A DNA stretch of 64,000 nucleotides from Acidobacteriota bacterium (GCA_040754075.1 JBFMDH010000008.1:1-64000); one strand, 5' to 3'. Numbered from the stretch's first letter, positions 1 through 8,250 are shown. Notes: generated by a model not told the origin, from the sequence alone. Numbers and translations are program-made.

Positions 1-2
1 TG

Positions 3-614
3 GTCTTGCCCGGTCTGCTCCCGCCGTTTACGCAGACCAAAGCTTGGGCTTCAACCACACGCTTGATGGCTGACCCCTTGCTTCCGAAAATCAGCAAAGC
101 GACGATGGTGAAAAAATTATTGACCGTCGAAGGGGAAAATTTTGTTGAAGGGACAAGTTTGTTGGTCAATGGCGTGAAGGTGAAAAGTTACCTTGATGAG
201 ATGACGCCGACGACGAAGTTAAAAGTCAACAAAGCGAACAAGCGATTACCGATAGATGAAATCGTTAAGTTGCAAGCGCGCAATCCTGATGGCCAAGTGT
301 CAGGGGAATTCGCCTTTTTCACCGGTTTGACTTTCAGCACCCAGAACACGATTAATGGGCTTTCGGCTTATGTGCAAGCAGGAAGAAAATTTTTGCTTCG
401 GTTTCAGGATGAAGGTATTTACTGGGGAATCTACTTGGGACCAGGATACCACTACCCTTTAGTCGAATTTTTGACCGAGGTAGATAATGTTATCCCCTCT
501 TCTCAAGGGCTTTACCTTGCAAGGCAACCGGGATACGCGCCGTTCTGGATGGAAGCCTCTCCGGTTGGGCAAGCACATTACCTATACCTTGTAAATCTTA
601 ATGTTGTTGAATAG
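3..614 (+). CDS. IPT/TIG-domain protein, C-terminal part (open at left edge)
   Basis: The reading frame is open to the left edge, so this is probably the C-terminal end of a longer secreted or surface protein; the TTG at position 6 is only the first possible start inside the window. The stretch around nucleotides 100-330 has the pattern of an IPT/TIG immunoglobulin-like domain: a short beta strand leading to VEGENF, then a VNG turn, then LQARNPDGQVS and a closing strand. In acidobacterial surface proteins such domains often close large repeat or propeller proteins. The last 85 residues, rich in Tyr and Gly, match nothing I recognise. The gene ends 154 bases before the next small gene. The domain call is fairly sure; the overall function is unknown. 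Confidence 0.55.
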   Translation, partial: VLPGLLPPFTQTKAWASTTRLMADPLLPKISKATMVKKLLTVEGENFVEGTSLLVNGVKVKSYLDEMTPTTKLKVNKANKRLPIDEIVKLQARNPDGQVSGEFAFFTGLTFSTQNTINGLSAYVQAGRKFLLRFQDEGIYWGIYLGPGYHYPLVEFLTEVDNVIPSSQGLYLARQPGYAPFWMEASPVGQAHYLYLVNLNVVE

Positions 615-768
615 GCATTAGGTAGAAAAACGATTTCACACGATAAACTCAAATTTTCAAAAGCAACTTAGCTTCACTCCCAAGTCATTAAGCATACCTC
701 AATTTAATTACGATTGAGCACGGCTGAATTTTGTACTAACCCAAGCTGTACCTTGCAGAGGTTGAACA

Positions 769-915
769 ATGAAAAAAAGATTATCTCCTGCTCTGATGTT
801 GCTTCCGGTTTTGTTGTTAATCGTTTTCAGCAACTTACTACACCCAACTTCAAAAAGAACCTTGTCAGTACCAGGCAACGAAGCTTTCGATTCGGCTGAG
901 GAAGCGACGCAATAA
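769..915 (+). CDS. Small secreted or membrane peptide (48 aa)
   Basis: The ATG at 769 lies 7 bases after a GAGG-type ribosome binding site (758-761). The product starts MKKRLSPALMLLPVLLLIVF, a basic N-terminus followed by a hydrophobic core, so it resembles a signal peptide or a single membrane anchor. The rest is a short polar tail ending in acidic residues before TAA. There is no lipobox cysteine. The reading frame differs from the longer overlapping frame at 714-899, whose product shows no signal and no ribosome binding site. No family is recognised. It could be a secreted peptide or a small membrane protein. Confidence 0.45.
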   Translation: MKKRLSPALMLLPVLLLIVFSNLLHPTSKRTLSVPGNEAFDSAEEATQ

Positions 916-928
916 CGAGGTCAAGTGT

Positions 929-1019
929 TAAGGCAAAATTAAATTCAATCACTTCCACATTGAACCGTTGAAATTTCAGGACAAGTGCAACCAGGCTGAT
1001 TGAAGATAATTTTGCCTTA
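929..1019. repeat. 13-bp inverted repeat, arms 65 bp apart
   Basis: TAAGGCAAAATTA at 929-941 is the exact reverse complement of 1007-1019. It sits between the convergent small peptide gene and the M56/TonB gene. The spacer is too long for a classical terminator hairpin and no T-run follows, although in RNA the arms could still pair. Its role is unknown. Confidence 0.4.
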
Positions 1020-1023
1020 GCGG

Positions 1024-3054
1024 TTAATTATCGGTCTGAAAATTAAAGGTCAACGTACCGCTCACTTTAACCGGTTCGCCTCGAAGCGTCGCCGGATTGA
1101 AGCGCCATTGACGCGCTGCATCAACCGCCGCATCTCTTAACATTGGATGACCGGATGTGGCTCGCGCGCTGATGACCTCGCCCTGTTCATCAATGGTGAC
1201 TTCAACCGAAACCGTGCCGGTTATTTTCGCAGACTTCGCGGTTTCCGGGTACACAGGATTGACGCGATGAATGACCGCGCCTTGCAAGACGCCGCCGGAT
1301 TTGCGAACCCCATCGGGCGGCGCAGGCGGCAGCGGCGGCAGCGTTGGTTCGGGCGGCGCTTCGGTTGTTGGTGGCGCAGGGGGCGCGGGTTTAGCAAGCG
1401 GTGCAGGTGGCGGTGGTGGCGGAGGCGGAGGCGGTGGAACTTTGCCCCATACCTCACCATCACTAAATATCACGCCGACAACGCTCGCCGTAATATCCGT
1501 CGGCTCTGCTGTCAGATTGACGAACCGACCGGGACTAAAGGTGTAAGCGCCGTAAGGGTCAACCATCTGCTTGCGACTCTCGAAATACATTCGCTCTTCG
1601 TCGTCTTTGGTTTTGAGGACAACCGCGATGCCTCGGATGGCGCGATTGCTGTTGCTGAGTAACTTGAGACTGAATCGCACGGCATAGGTGGTATCGGATT
1701 GCACCCAGTTGCCATTCTGTTTGGTGTAGACTCCGAAATTACGAACTGCCTTGATGGATGCCTGCGTGATGGCAAGCGGCGTATCGTTTTTATTGGCAAA
1801 TTGCAGATTCATTTCCGGCGCTTTATCGAGTTCAGCCATTAAATCTTTAACCCGTTGCGCATTGTCATTTTGTGATAAAGTCTCGATGCCACCTGCGATA
1901 CCGCCTACGACAGCGCCGCTGACGCCGCCTTCAACGCCACCCGCAACGCCACCACTGATGCCGCCTTCAACCCCACCCGGAATGCCGCCGCTGACCCCAT
2001 TTTTAATTTGCGATGCGGAATGATCGCGGCTGAAAACGCCTGCGGCGATGGAAAAAATCACCAGCGTAGTTGCCACCATGCCGACGATGGCGCGATGTGA
2101 CAACGCCAATTTGGTTTTTACTTCGTGTGCCATAATTTTTTCTATTCTCCTTTTGAGGTCTGAACCCGAAGCTGCCGAAACCCCGGCAACTCGCAGCCCC
2201 AGACAAAATTGCAAAACTTTGAGTAAACTGGCGGCATAAATGCCATGTGCGCCGCCAAGTTCAATCACCGTTTCATCACAGGCGCTCTCACGTTCGGCAA
2301 GCAAACGCTTGTCGATGTACCAGACAAGTGGGTGGAACCAGAACAGACAACCGATAAACATTTGCAGGTTGCTCAATAGGTTGTCGTGACGCGATAAATG
2401 AACCAGTTCATGCATCATCACCGCATCCAACTCTTCCTGATTCAAGGTCTCCGATAAGGTTTCAGGTAAAACGATGGTTGGACGAAAGACGCCCCAGATG
2501 CCCGGCTCAAAAACCTTTGCTGAAATGATTAAGCGAATTTCGCGGTTAATCAGCAACCAGGATTTGACGCGCTTGAGCGAATCCCATTCCCGTCCCTCGG
2601 TTTGCGGATTTCCGACTTTTACAGCGCGCGAAAAATTTCTCCGTTGCCCGACCCAATACCCTGTCAAAGCGAGAAACCCCATCAACCAGAGGATTGAAAG
2701 GAGACAGTAAACCTCTCCATGACCCGTGGCGGCAGATGCGGAATCGACGACTTCATAAACACCATAGGTGACGGGCGCTGCCACCTGCGAAATTAAACTG
2801 GGTTCGGTTGATGGATTGGCGAAAAAATCGGGCAAGCCGAGGCGCTGTAGTAGCGAAAATAAAAATGCCGCAGGAAGCGCGAATTTTGCCAGACTCAAAA
2901 TCAATATCGCGTAACGGGCGCGCGCCGGACTCCCTTTCAACAGGTAGATTGCCGCGCAAGCAAGTAGAGCGAAAAGCGTCGATTGCCATAAATGATTGGC
3001 AATTAGCGACCAAAATGAAACGGACGATTCGGCGAGCCATTGGTGAAAGGTCAT
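1024..3054 (-). CDS. M56 (BlaR1-type) membrane metallopeptidase fused to TonB C-terminal domain
   Basis: This 676-residue protein starts with several hydrophobic segments and an M56 peptidase domain. The zinc motif HELVH is at residues 215-219 and a downstream ERESACDE segment at about 254-261 probably supplies the third ligand, as in BlaR1/MecR1. A membrane segment near 323-341 is followed by a Gly-rich repeat (353-390, GG every few residues), a globular part, a proline run (540-580) and a TonB-type C-terminal domain (about 595-676, with NPVYPETAK and GTVSVEVTID). BlaR1 proteins cleave a BlaI-type repressor after sensing a signal; the TonB end suggests contact with an outer-membrane receptor or another periplasmic partner. 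The blaI-like gene lies 25 bases upstream on the same strand, so the two form an operon. No penicillin-binding sensor domain is seen, so a beta-lactam signal should not be assumed. Confidence 0.85.
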   Translation of the reverse strand: MTFHQWLAESSVSFWSLIANHLWQSTLFALLACAAIYLLKGSPARARYAILILSLAKFALPAAFLFSLLQRLGLPDFFANPSTEPSLISQVAAPVTYGVYEVVDSASAATGHGEVYCLLSILWLMGFLALTGYWVGQRRNFSRAVKVGNPQTEGREWDSLKRVKSWLLINREIRLIISAKVFEPGIWGVFRPTIVLPETLSETLNQEELDAVMMHELVHLSRHDNLLSNLQMFIGCLFWFHPLVWYIDKRLLAERESACDETVIELGGAHGIYAASLLKVLQFCLGLRVAGVSAASGSDLKRRIEKIMAHEVKTKLALSHRAIVGMVATTLVIFSIAAGVFSRDHSASQIKNGVSGGIPGGVEGGISGGVAGGVEGGVSGAVVGGIAGGIETLSQNDNAQRVKDLMAELDKAPEMNLQFANKNDTPLAITQASIKAVRNFGVYTKQNGNWVQSDTTYAVRFSLKLLSNSNRAIRGIAVVLKTKDDEERMYFESRKQMVDPYGAYTFSPGRFVNLTAEPTDITASVVGVIFSDGEVWGKVPPPPPPPPPPPAPLAKPAPPAPPTTEAPPEPTLPPLPPAPPDGVRKSGGVLQGAVIHRVNPVYPETAKSAKITGTVSVEVTIDEQGEVISARATSGHPMLRDAAVDAARQWRFNPATLRGEPVKVSGTLTFNFQTDN

Positions 3055-3079
3055 CGCTCACAAACTCCTTTCGACAAGA

Positions 3080-3511
3080 TTACGACCGGCGATGTTTGGA
3101 ATCTTTAGGCGCTTTGGATTTTTCAACTGCTTCGCGAGGTTTCTCGGCAATGAGATTTTCAATTTCGCGAATATCTTCGAGGCTGAGTTTTCCTGCCTCT
3201 GCCAGGTGCGCCATCAAGGGGCGCGCTGACCCCCCGAAAAAATCAAGCAGGTCATTGACCAGTCTTTGATAAGCCGATTGTTTGGAAACCACCGGTTCAA
3301 AAATGTGGGCGTTGCCGATTTTCTTGACCCGACGCACCGCGCCTTTTTCTTCCAGGCGGTAGATAATCGTCTGCACCGTGGTATAGGCAGGACGCTTCTT
3401 GGGCGGCAATAACTCTTGAATTTCGCGAACCGAGCCGCTGCCGAGTTCCCAGAGCGCATCCATGATTTCAATCTCAAATTTCGATAGCTTAATGGGCTTT
3501 TCTCTTGCCAA
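3080..3511 (-). CDS. blaI: BlaI/MecI/CopY-family transcriptional repressor
   Basis: The 143-residue protein has the usual BlaI length and pattern. A winged helix lies at about 8-75, including FEIEIMDALWELGSGSVREI and AYTTVQTIIYRLEEKGAVRR, followed by a dimerisation region with the FFGGSARPLMAHL segment near 92-104. Such repressors bind dyads of the TACA/TGTA type and are inactivated by cleavage by their M56 partner, which is encoded directly downstream. A promoter with a matching dyad lies upstream at 3552-3580. The basic C-terminal tail (KSKAPKDSKHRRS) is probably unstructured. Family assignment is secure; the regulon beyond its own operon is unknown. Confidence 0.9.
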   Translation of the reverse strand: MAREKPIKLSKFEIEIMDALWELGSGSVREIQELLPPKKRPAYTTVQTIIYRLEEKGAVRRVKKIGNAHIFEPVVSKQSAYQRLVNDLLDFFGGSARPLMAHLAEAGKLSLEDIREIENLIAEKPREAVEKSKAPKDSKHRRS

Positions 3512-3551
3512 CGATGTTCTCCCTAAATGAATTTACTACGGCTGAGGTTGA

Positions 3552-3580
3552 ATCTACTACAAATGTCGTAAATTGGTCAA
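3552..3580 (-). promoter_or_regulatory. Promoter of the blaI-M56 operon with BlaI-like operator
   Basis: On the minus strand TTGACC (3575-3580) and GTAGAT (3552-3557) are 17 bp apart, a good -35/-10 pair upstream of blaI. The near-perfect dyad TACTACAAATGTCGTA (3555-3570, plus strand) covers the spacer and part of the -10. It resembles known BlaI/MecI operators built on TACA/TGTA half-sites. A further half-site, TTTACTACGG, lies at 3532-3541, just after the expected transcription start. The arrangement fits autorepression. Confidence 0.6.
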
Positions 3581-3615
3581 CGAAATTTTTAACAAGCGGG
3601 AATTTTGCTGATTGG

Positions 3616-3644
3616 TTGACAGCCGCCCTGTGGTTCCGTAACAT
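3616..3644 (+). promoter_or_regulatory. Sigma-70-type promoter of the tRNA gene
   Basis: TTGACA (3616-3621) and TAACAT (3639-3644) are separated by exactly 17 bp. The -10 ends 16 bp before the mature 5' end of the tRNA, leaving room for a short 5' leader. The match to the consensus is strong for such a short site. Confidence 0.7.
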
Positions 3645-3660
3645 CTTTACTTCGACAAAC

Positions 3661-3733
3661 GGGGCTGTAGCTCAGTTGGCAGAGCGCGTGGCTCGCATTC
3701 ACGAGGCCAGGGGTTCGAATCCCCTCAGCTCCA
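3661..3733 (+). tRNA. tRNA-Ala (anticodon CGC)
   Basis: The 73-base sequence folds as a full cloverleaf. The acceptor pairs GGGGCTG with CAGCTCC (one G-T pair), the D-arm is GCTC/GAGC, the anticodon stem is CGTGG/TCACG around the loop CTCGCAT, and the T-arm is AGGGG TTCGAAT CCCCT. Loop positions 34-36 read CGC, which decodes GCG (alanine). The 3' CCA is not encoded. It has its own promoter and terminator. Confidence 0.95.
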
Positions 3734-3749
3734 TTGTAATTTTCAGTTT

Positions 3750-3779
3750 GCGAGAGGTCATCCGGTCTCTCGCTTTTTT
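3750..3779 (+). terminator. Rho-independent terminator after tRNA-Ala
   Basis: GCGAGAG (3750-3756) pairs perfectly with CTCTCGC (3767-3773) around a 10-base loop, followed directly by six T residues (3774-3779). It ends the tRNA transcript and overlaps the 3' end of the convergent gene at 3778. Confidence 0.85.
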
Positions 3780-4491
3780 ATTTTTCCTGACCACTGGGAA
3801 GCGGATAGGTCACCTTATTAATTTTTCCCCATAAGTAATCATAAACGACTTCTTCCATTCGCTCTTTTAACTCGAAATTAAATGTTTTGGTCTGTCCGGC
3901 AAAATGTCGTTCAAAGCTTGAAAGTGAGAAGCGGTAAGCTCCAGAGCGGCTGATGCTTTGAATATCACCCCACTGCCAGTAGCGTGACTTTTCCGCCTTA
4001 TCGGTTGATTGATAGACCACCTGATCCGAATAAATCTTCAAGAAACCTTCACAGCCGCCAAAGGTATGCAGGTGTTTTACAGCAAGTTCATACTTCGGCG
4101 GTTCAGCAGTTTCTGGAATGACACTGGTTGCAACAGGATAATCGGTCTTCTTTACAAAGAGTGTGCTGATTTCCGGTGTGATTTGTCCGTCAAGGAGTTT
4201 GAATTTGAAAATCCGATCACGTCCGAGCAGGCGTTTTTGGTCTTCATAACTGGTAATCTCCAATTTTGTGGGCGAGACCACTTTAATCTGACGAATCGCC
4301 TGGTATTGCCAGACGCGAGCGTCTTCTTTATGTGGCGTTTGGTATTCGATCTTATCCGCCGTGATCAGAAGTTTGCCCCGACAATCCCACAGGGTGTGTT
4401 CGTGCTCAACGGAAAACTCAAAACTTTGCGCCTGCGCGATCATTGGCACCGACAAGATGAATAAGATCATTGCAAACAAAACTCTTTTCAT
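3778..4491 (-). CDS. Secreted protein with a duplicated ~90-residue domain
   Basis: The 237-residue product begins with a clear signal peptide ending in MIAQAQ. The mature part consists of two similar halves of about 90 residues. The first opens with FEFSVEHEHTLWDCRGKLLI and the second with YELAVKHLHTFGGCEGFLKI. Both continue with a YQ(T/S) strand, a W(Q)Y/WQW segment, an I(R)QI/IQSI segment and an F(K/N)FKL/FEL strand. The shared pattern HxHTxxxCxGxLxI suggests a beta-rich fold resembling PH/GRAM-like domains, but I recognise no named family. It overlaps the upstream ATPase gene by four bases (ATGA), so translation is probably coupled. It is the last gene of the metal/ATPase run. Confidence 0.7.
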   Translation of the reverse strand: MKRVLFAMILFILSVPMIAQAQSFEFSVEHEHTLWDCRGKLLITADKIEYQTPHKEDARVWQYQAIRQIKVVSPTKLEITSYEDQKRLLGRDRIFKFKLLDGQITPEISTLFVKKTDYPVATSVIPETAEPPKYELAVKHLHTFGGCEGFLKIYSDQVVYQSTDKAEKSRYWQWGDIQSISRSGAYRFSLSSFERHFAGQTKTFNFELKERMEEVVYDYLWGKINKVTYPLPSGQEK

Positions 4492-7283
4492 ATTTCCTCC
4501 CGTGTGAGTAACCGGCCAGTTGTGATTTTCGGTTGCTCATTTTTCGGTGGCTCGTAATGCCGCCGAATAACTTTAAAAACCTCAAGCGCCACAAGCGGGA
4601 TTGCGCCAATGGCTAATAAAACGAAGCATTCTGTCCATGACACCTCAGTGTTTTTGAAAAACCGGCAAAGGGTTTGGTTATGGTGCGTCGCGAGTTGAAA
4701 AGCAATCGCTAAACCAGCTACCCAGGCAAGTTTTAGATTCGAGAAGATGCCGACCATCCAGAGAGATTTCGTTTCGCTGCGGCAGCCAAAAGATCGTAGA
4801 ATCTCAGCATAAACCAAGGTCGCAAAAGTGTGCGTTCTGGCCATCTCTAAATTCTCATAGGTTAATCCATATAGGTACACGGCAAACGTTACACCCGCCG
4901 TAAGCATTCCAGTGACGGTCATAGTTATAAAAAAGTTTCGATCCGTAAACGATTCGCTGCTCCGGCGAGGGGGGCGTTGCATGACTTCGGGGTCAATCGG
5001 GTCCATAGCCAGAGCCAGTGCAGGCAGCCCATCGGTCACCATATTGATCCATAAAAGGTGAATTGGCAGCAGGGGTATTGGCAAGCCTATTAACACGCTG
5101 ACGGTCATTAAAAGCAGTTCGCCGAAGTTTCCAGCGAGCAAGTATTGAAGCGTCTTCTTAATATTATCGTAAACGCCTCGTCCCTCTTCGACAGCAGCGG
5201 CGATAGAGGCGAAGTTGTCATCGGTGATGATCATATCCGACGACTCTTTGGTCACCTCTGTACCGGTCTTGCCCATTGCAATACCGATGTCTGCCCCTTT
5301 GATTGCTGGCGCATCATTGACGCCGTCGCCGGTCATGGCAATGACTGCCCCTTGTGCCCGCCATGCCCGAACAATTTGCAGTTTGTGGGCGGCGCTCACA
5401 CGGGCATAAACTAGGGTTTGAGAAACCCGCTCCTGTAATTCAATGTCTGATAGTTGATCGAGATCGCTGCCGTTGAGCGCCTGGTCATCATCCTTTGCAA
5501 TACCCAATTCACGCGCCACTGCCAACGCCGTGCGGGGATGATCACCGGTAATCATTACGACGCGGATACCGGCGCTGCGGCAACGCTTCACGGCATCTTT
5601 AACTTCCGCGCGCGGTGGGTCATACATTCCTGCAAGCCCTACGAAGATGAGTTCGCGCTCGATGTCATCGGCTTCTGCTTGATAGATCTCGGCTGAATCA
5701 ACAATCCGATAAGCCGCAGCCAGAACCCTGAGCGCGCCTTGAGCCATCGCAGCGATCTGAGCCATTACGAATTGACGGTCTATCTCGCTAATCGGTCGAA
5801 GACCGTCAGCGCCAAGAATATGTGTGCAGCGCTCCAATAAAATATCGGGCGCGCCTTTGACCATTGCCTGCATACTTCCATCTGCCATTCTGCGCACCAC
5901 GGACATGCATTTCCGGTCGGCATCAAAAGGAAATTCCCGAACTTTCGGATGGCGATTTTGAATATCACTTTGAAGCACGCCAATCTTCATCCCGGTTGTC
6001 AAAAGGGCACCTTCCGTTGGATCACCAATGACGCTCCATCTCTCTCCCTCTTGTAAAAGATGGGCATCATTGCAACCTACCAAAATCATAAACAACTGAT
6101 GAGCGATGTCGGATTGTTTCTCATTTAAACCAATGCCATCGGCTAAAACCTCGCCTGATGGCGTGTAGCCTTCTCCAGTTACGGAAAATCGTCGTTCGGC
6201 AACAAGCAATTCGCGCACGGTCATTTCGCCAACCGTGAGCGTACCGGTCTTATCCGTGCAGATGACATTCGTAGAACCCAGCGTTTCGACAGCGGGAAGT
6301 TTACGAATCAGGGCACGCCGTCGCGCCATTCGTTGAACTCCGAGCGCCAGCGCCACCGTGACGATAGCCGGCAATCCTTCGGGCACGGCAGCAACGGCGA
6401 GGCTTACTGAAGTAAGAAACAAGTCAAACAACGGTATGCCTCGCAAAAACCCTAAAATGAAAATTCCCCCAACGATAACCAGCGATGCCCATACCAGCAT
6501 TCGCCCGACCCGTTCGAGCCGTTTCTTCAAGGGTGTACCTTCGTCAAGCGCAGCTTCTTCTAATAACCTGGCAATCCGGCCAAACTCGGTCTCCATTCCT
6601 GTAGCAATCACAATAGCTACCCCAGTGCCTGCGGCAATGCTGGTTCCCATATAAACCATGTTCATGCGGTTTCCGATGGGTAAATCTTTCTGATTGAGGG
6701 TGACAGCCCCTTTGTTGACGGTCTCCGATTCGCCGGTTAAAGCGGCTTCCATGCTTTTGAGCGATGCGGCATGCAGTAAACGACCATCCGCCGGAACCAA
6801 GTCACCGGCTTCGAGTTCGATGATGTCGCCGGGAACAATTTCAATGGCAGGAAGCACGACAACGCGCCCGTCGCGTCGAACTTTAGCGCGTGGCGCAGTC
6901 AGTTTTTTCAGGGCGACCAAGGCGCGTTCGGCGTTATATTCCTGATAGAAACCAATGAGCGCGTTGAGAATGACAATCGCTAGAATCGCCAGACAATCAA
7001 TCCATTCACCGAGCAACCCTGAGATAACCCCCGCGCCGATTAATAGCCAGATGACCAGACTGTTGAACTGATTGACTAGGATGGCAAGCGGGTGAATCGC
7101 CGCCGCTTCACGCAAGGCATTTGCCCCATACTGATCAAACCGACGCGCCGCTTCCTCAGTTGAAAGACCTTCGACAGTTGCCTGCATCCCTTCAAGCGAT
7201 TTTTCTGATGACAAGGTGTGCCAGGCAAACGATAATTCGTTGCTCAACCCAGTTTGCTCCAACTTATCCTTCACTTTTATCAT
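4488..7283 (-). CDS. P2A-type (Ca2+-type) cation-transporting P-type ATPase
   Basis: The product (931 residues from the ATG at 7283) is a full P-type ATPase. It has an N-terminal cation ATPase domain, the actuator motif LTGES (about 182-186), the PEGL motif in M4 (about 301-304), the phosphorylation site CTDKTGTLT with Asp near 344, the nucleotide-binding domain and the hinge TGDGVNDAP. M5 reads NFGEL and M6 reads NMVTDGLPAL, matching the SERCA Ca2+ ligands (Asn/Glu and Asn/Thr/Asp), so Ca2+ is the best substrate guess; Mn2+ is possible. The ATG is preferred over TTG 7289 because AAGGAAG lies 7 bases upstream. It overlaps the LOG gene stop by ATGA. No N-terminal heavy-metal domain or CPC motif is present, so it is not a copper P1B pump despite lying in a metal cluster. 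Confidence 0.9.
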   Translation of the reverse strand: MIKVKDKLEQTGLSNELSFAWHTLSSEKSLEGMQATVEGLSTEEAARRFDQYGANALREAAAIHPLAILVNQFNSLVIWLLIGAGVISGLLGEWIDCLAILAIVILNALIGFYQEYNAERALVALKKLTAPRAKVRRDGRVVVLPAIEIVPGDIIELEAGDLVPADGRLLHAASLKSMEAALTGESETVNKGAVTLNQKDLPIGNRMNMVYMGTSIAAGTGVAIVIATGMETEFGRIARLLEEAALDEGTPLKKRLERVGRMLVWASLVIVGGIFILGFLRGIPLFDLFLTSVSLAVAAVPEGLPAIVTVALALGVQRMARRRALIRKLPAVETLGSTNVICTDKTGTLTVGEMTVRELLVAERRFSVTGEGYTPSGEVLADGIGLNEKQSDIAHQLFMILVGCNDAHLLQEGERWSVIGDPTEGALLTTGMKIGVLQSDIQNRHPKVREFPFDADRKCMSVVRRMADGSMQAMVKGAPDILLERCTHILGADGLRPISEIDRQFVMAQIAAMAQGALRVLAAAYRIVDSAEIYQAEADDIERELIFVGLAGMYDPPRAEVKDAVKRCRSAGIRVVMITGDHPRTALAVARELGIAKDDDQALNGSDLDQLSDIELQERVSQTLVYARVSAAHKLQIVRAWRAQGAVIAMTGDGVNDAPAIKGADIGIAMGKTGTEVTKESSDMIITDDNFASIAAAVEEGRGVYDNIKKTLQYLLAGNFGELLLMTVSVLIGLPIPLLPIHLLWINMVTDGLPALALAMDPIDPEVMQRPPRRSSESFTDRNFFITMTVTGMLTAGVTFAVYLYGLTYENLEMARTHTFATLVYAEILRSFGCRSETKSLWMVGIFSNLKLAWVAGLAIAFQLATHHNQTLCRFFKNTEVSWTECFVLLAIGAIPLVALEVFKVIRRHYEPPKNEQPKITTGRLLTREEI

Positions 7284-7945
7284 TTGCAACTTCCTTCAGG
7301 GCAGCGTGAGGCAACACCTTGCGGATGACATGGACAGACATAACTGTCAGACTGGTAACGCCGCAATAAAAGTTCAATCAAATGATCCGGGTTGGCATCA
7401 TAGATAACTTCCGCACCGGTCTTTTTGCCTAAAGCCGCTTCTAATGCCGGCAACGTACTGGTAATGCCCCCCGTGCCGCTCAGTACACCAATTAACTTGC
7501 CCTCTTCATAGGCTATTGAAAATTCCCCGAGCGTGCCTGACCTTCCTCCGACTACGAGCACGATGTCGCAACTGCGGATATTGATTAACTCGCGACCCAT
7601 CAGACCCAACCCGGTAAAAATCAAAACATCATACTCTTGATACGGAGAGTCGAAGGTTTCAATATGTTCTTTAAGACTAACTGCGGGAGAAATGCCAACC
7701 ACATGACCGCCGACTTCCTTTGCTCCAAGCACTGCTTCGTGCGGTAAACCGGGGCAGGCTCCGGTTAATAAACAGCAACCACTCTCTGCTATAGCGCGTC
7801 CAAGCTTTCGACACCGTTCCAAACAGGAGGGAGCGAAGTCACCACCCGCTGATCCCATTACACCAAATCTGATCTGCGCTCCGCTGAATCGATCACGCGC
7901 CATCAGGCTTCTGGTTTTACTTGCTTCTACTGTTTGAAATTGCAT
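7280..7945 (-). CDS. LOG-family (TIGR00725-like) protein with Cys-rich C-terminal tail
   Basis: This protein has a Rossmann fold of the LOG/YgdH-like group: FGVMGSAGG near the N-terminus, LLTGACPGLPHEA, and GGRSGTLGEFSIAYE in place of the PGGxGTxxE motif. Some relatives are cytokinin-riboside phosphoribohydrolases; the TIGR00725 branch has unknown substrates, possibly nucleotides. The last 20 residues contain CPCH and CPEGSC, a possible metal-binding tail not usual for the family. The ATG at 7945 has GAGG five bases upstream and is preferred over GTG 7978, giving 221 residues. The gene overlaps the ATPase start by four bases. Confidence 0.75.
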   Translation of the reverse strand: MQFQTVEASKTRSLMARDRFSGAQIRFGVMGSAGGDFAPSCLERCRKLGRAIAESGCCLLTGACPGLPHEAVLGAKEVGGHVVGISPAVSLKEHIETFDSPYQEYDVLIFTGLGLMGRELINIRSCDIVLVVGGRSGTLGEFSIAYEEGKLIGVLSGTGGITSTLPALEAALGKKTGAEVIYDANPDHLIELLLRRYQSDSYVCPCHPQGVASRCPEGSCK

Positions 7946-7974
7946 GATTGCCTCTTTTCTTAAACCGCCACTGC

Positions 7975-8250
7975 TCACTTCAATGCTTGAGACCGGGTGA
8001 GGTGGTTATAGAGCCAGGCGGTAGCACCCGCGACACTAGCGGTTCCAAGTGTCCAGCCCGCCAAGCCGCCGAAGAAGTTGCCCCAAGTTAGTGACCGTAC
8101 AATGCCACTTAAATCTGCGTGAATAAGATGCCCGGCTATCGCGGTCGTCTCTTTCGGCGCGATGGCGACAAAGAAAGCACATACAACAAACAGAGTTGCC
8201 GCAATCAGTGCCGAGGCAATAGCAAAAGCGCGTATATCAAGTTTCATCAT
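7975..8250 (-). CDS. Small membrane protein, two transmembrane helices
   Basis: The 91-residue product has two hydrophobic stretches, about residues 9-30 (FAIASALIAATLFVVCAFFV) and 55-78 (WGNFFGGLAGWTLGTASVAGA). The second is Gly/Ala rich. AGGAG lies just upstream of the start. It resembles small DUF5676-type membrane proteins often found in metal and redox clusters, but that match is tentative. It sits between the transglycosylase and LOG genes on the same strand. Confidence 0.6.
   Translation of the reverse strand: MMKLDIRAFAIASALIAATLFVVCAFFVAIAPKETTAIAGHLIHADLSGIVRSLTWGNFFGGLAGWTLGTASVAGATAWLYNHLTRSQALK

Noticed and set aside
714-899. 61-residue plus-strand frame overlapping the small peptide gene
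   Set aside because: It has no ribosome binding site or signal peptide, while the other frame (769-915) has both.
3661-3733. tRNA-Ala as attachment site of an integrated element
   Set aside because: No repeat of the tRNA 3' end was found in the window and no integrase gene is nearby.
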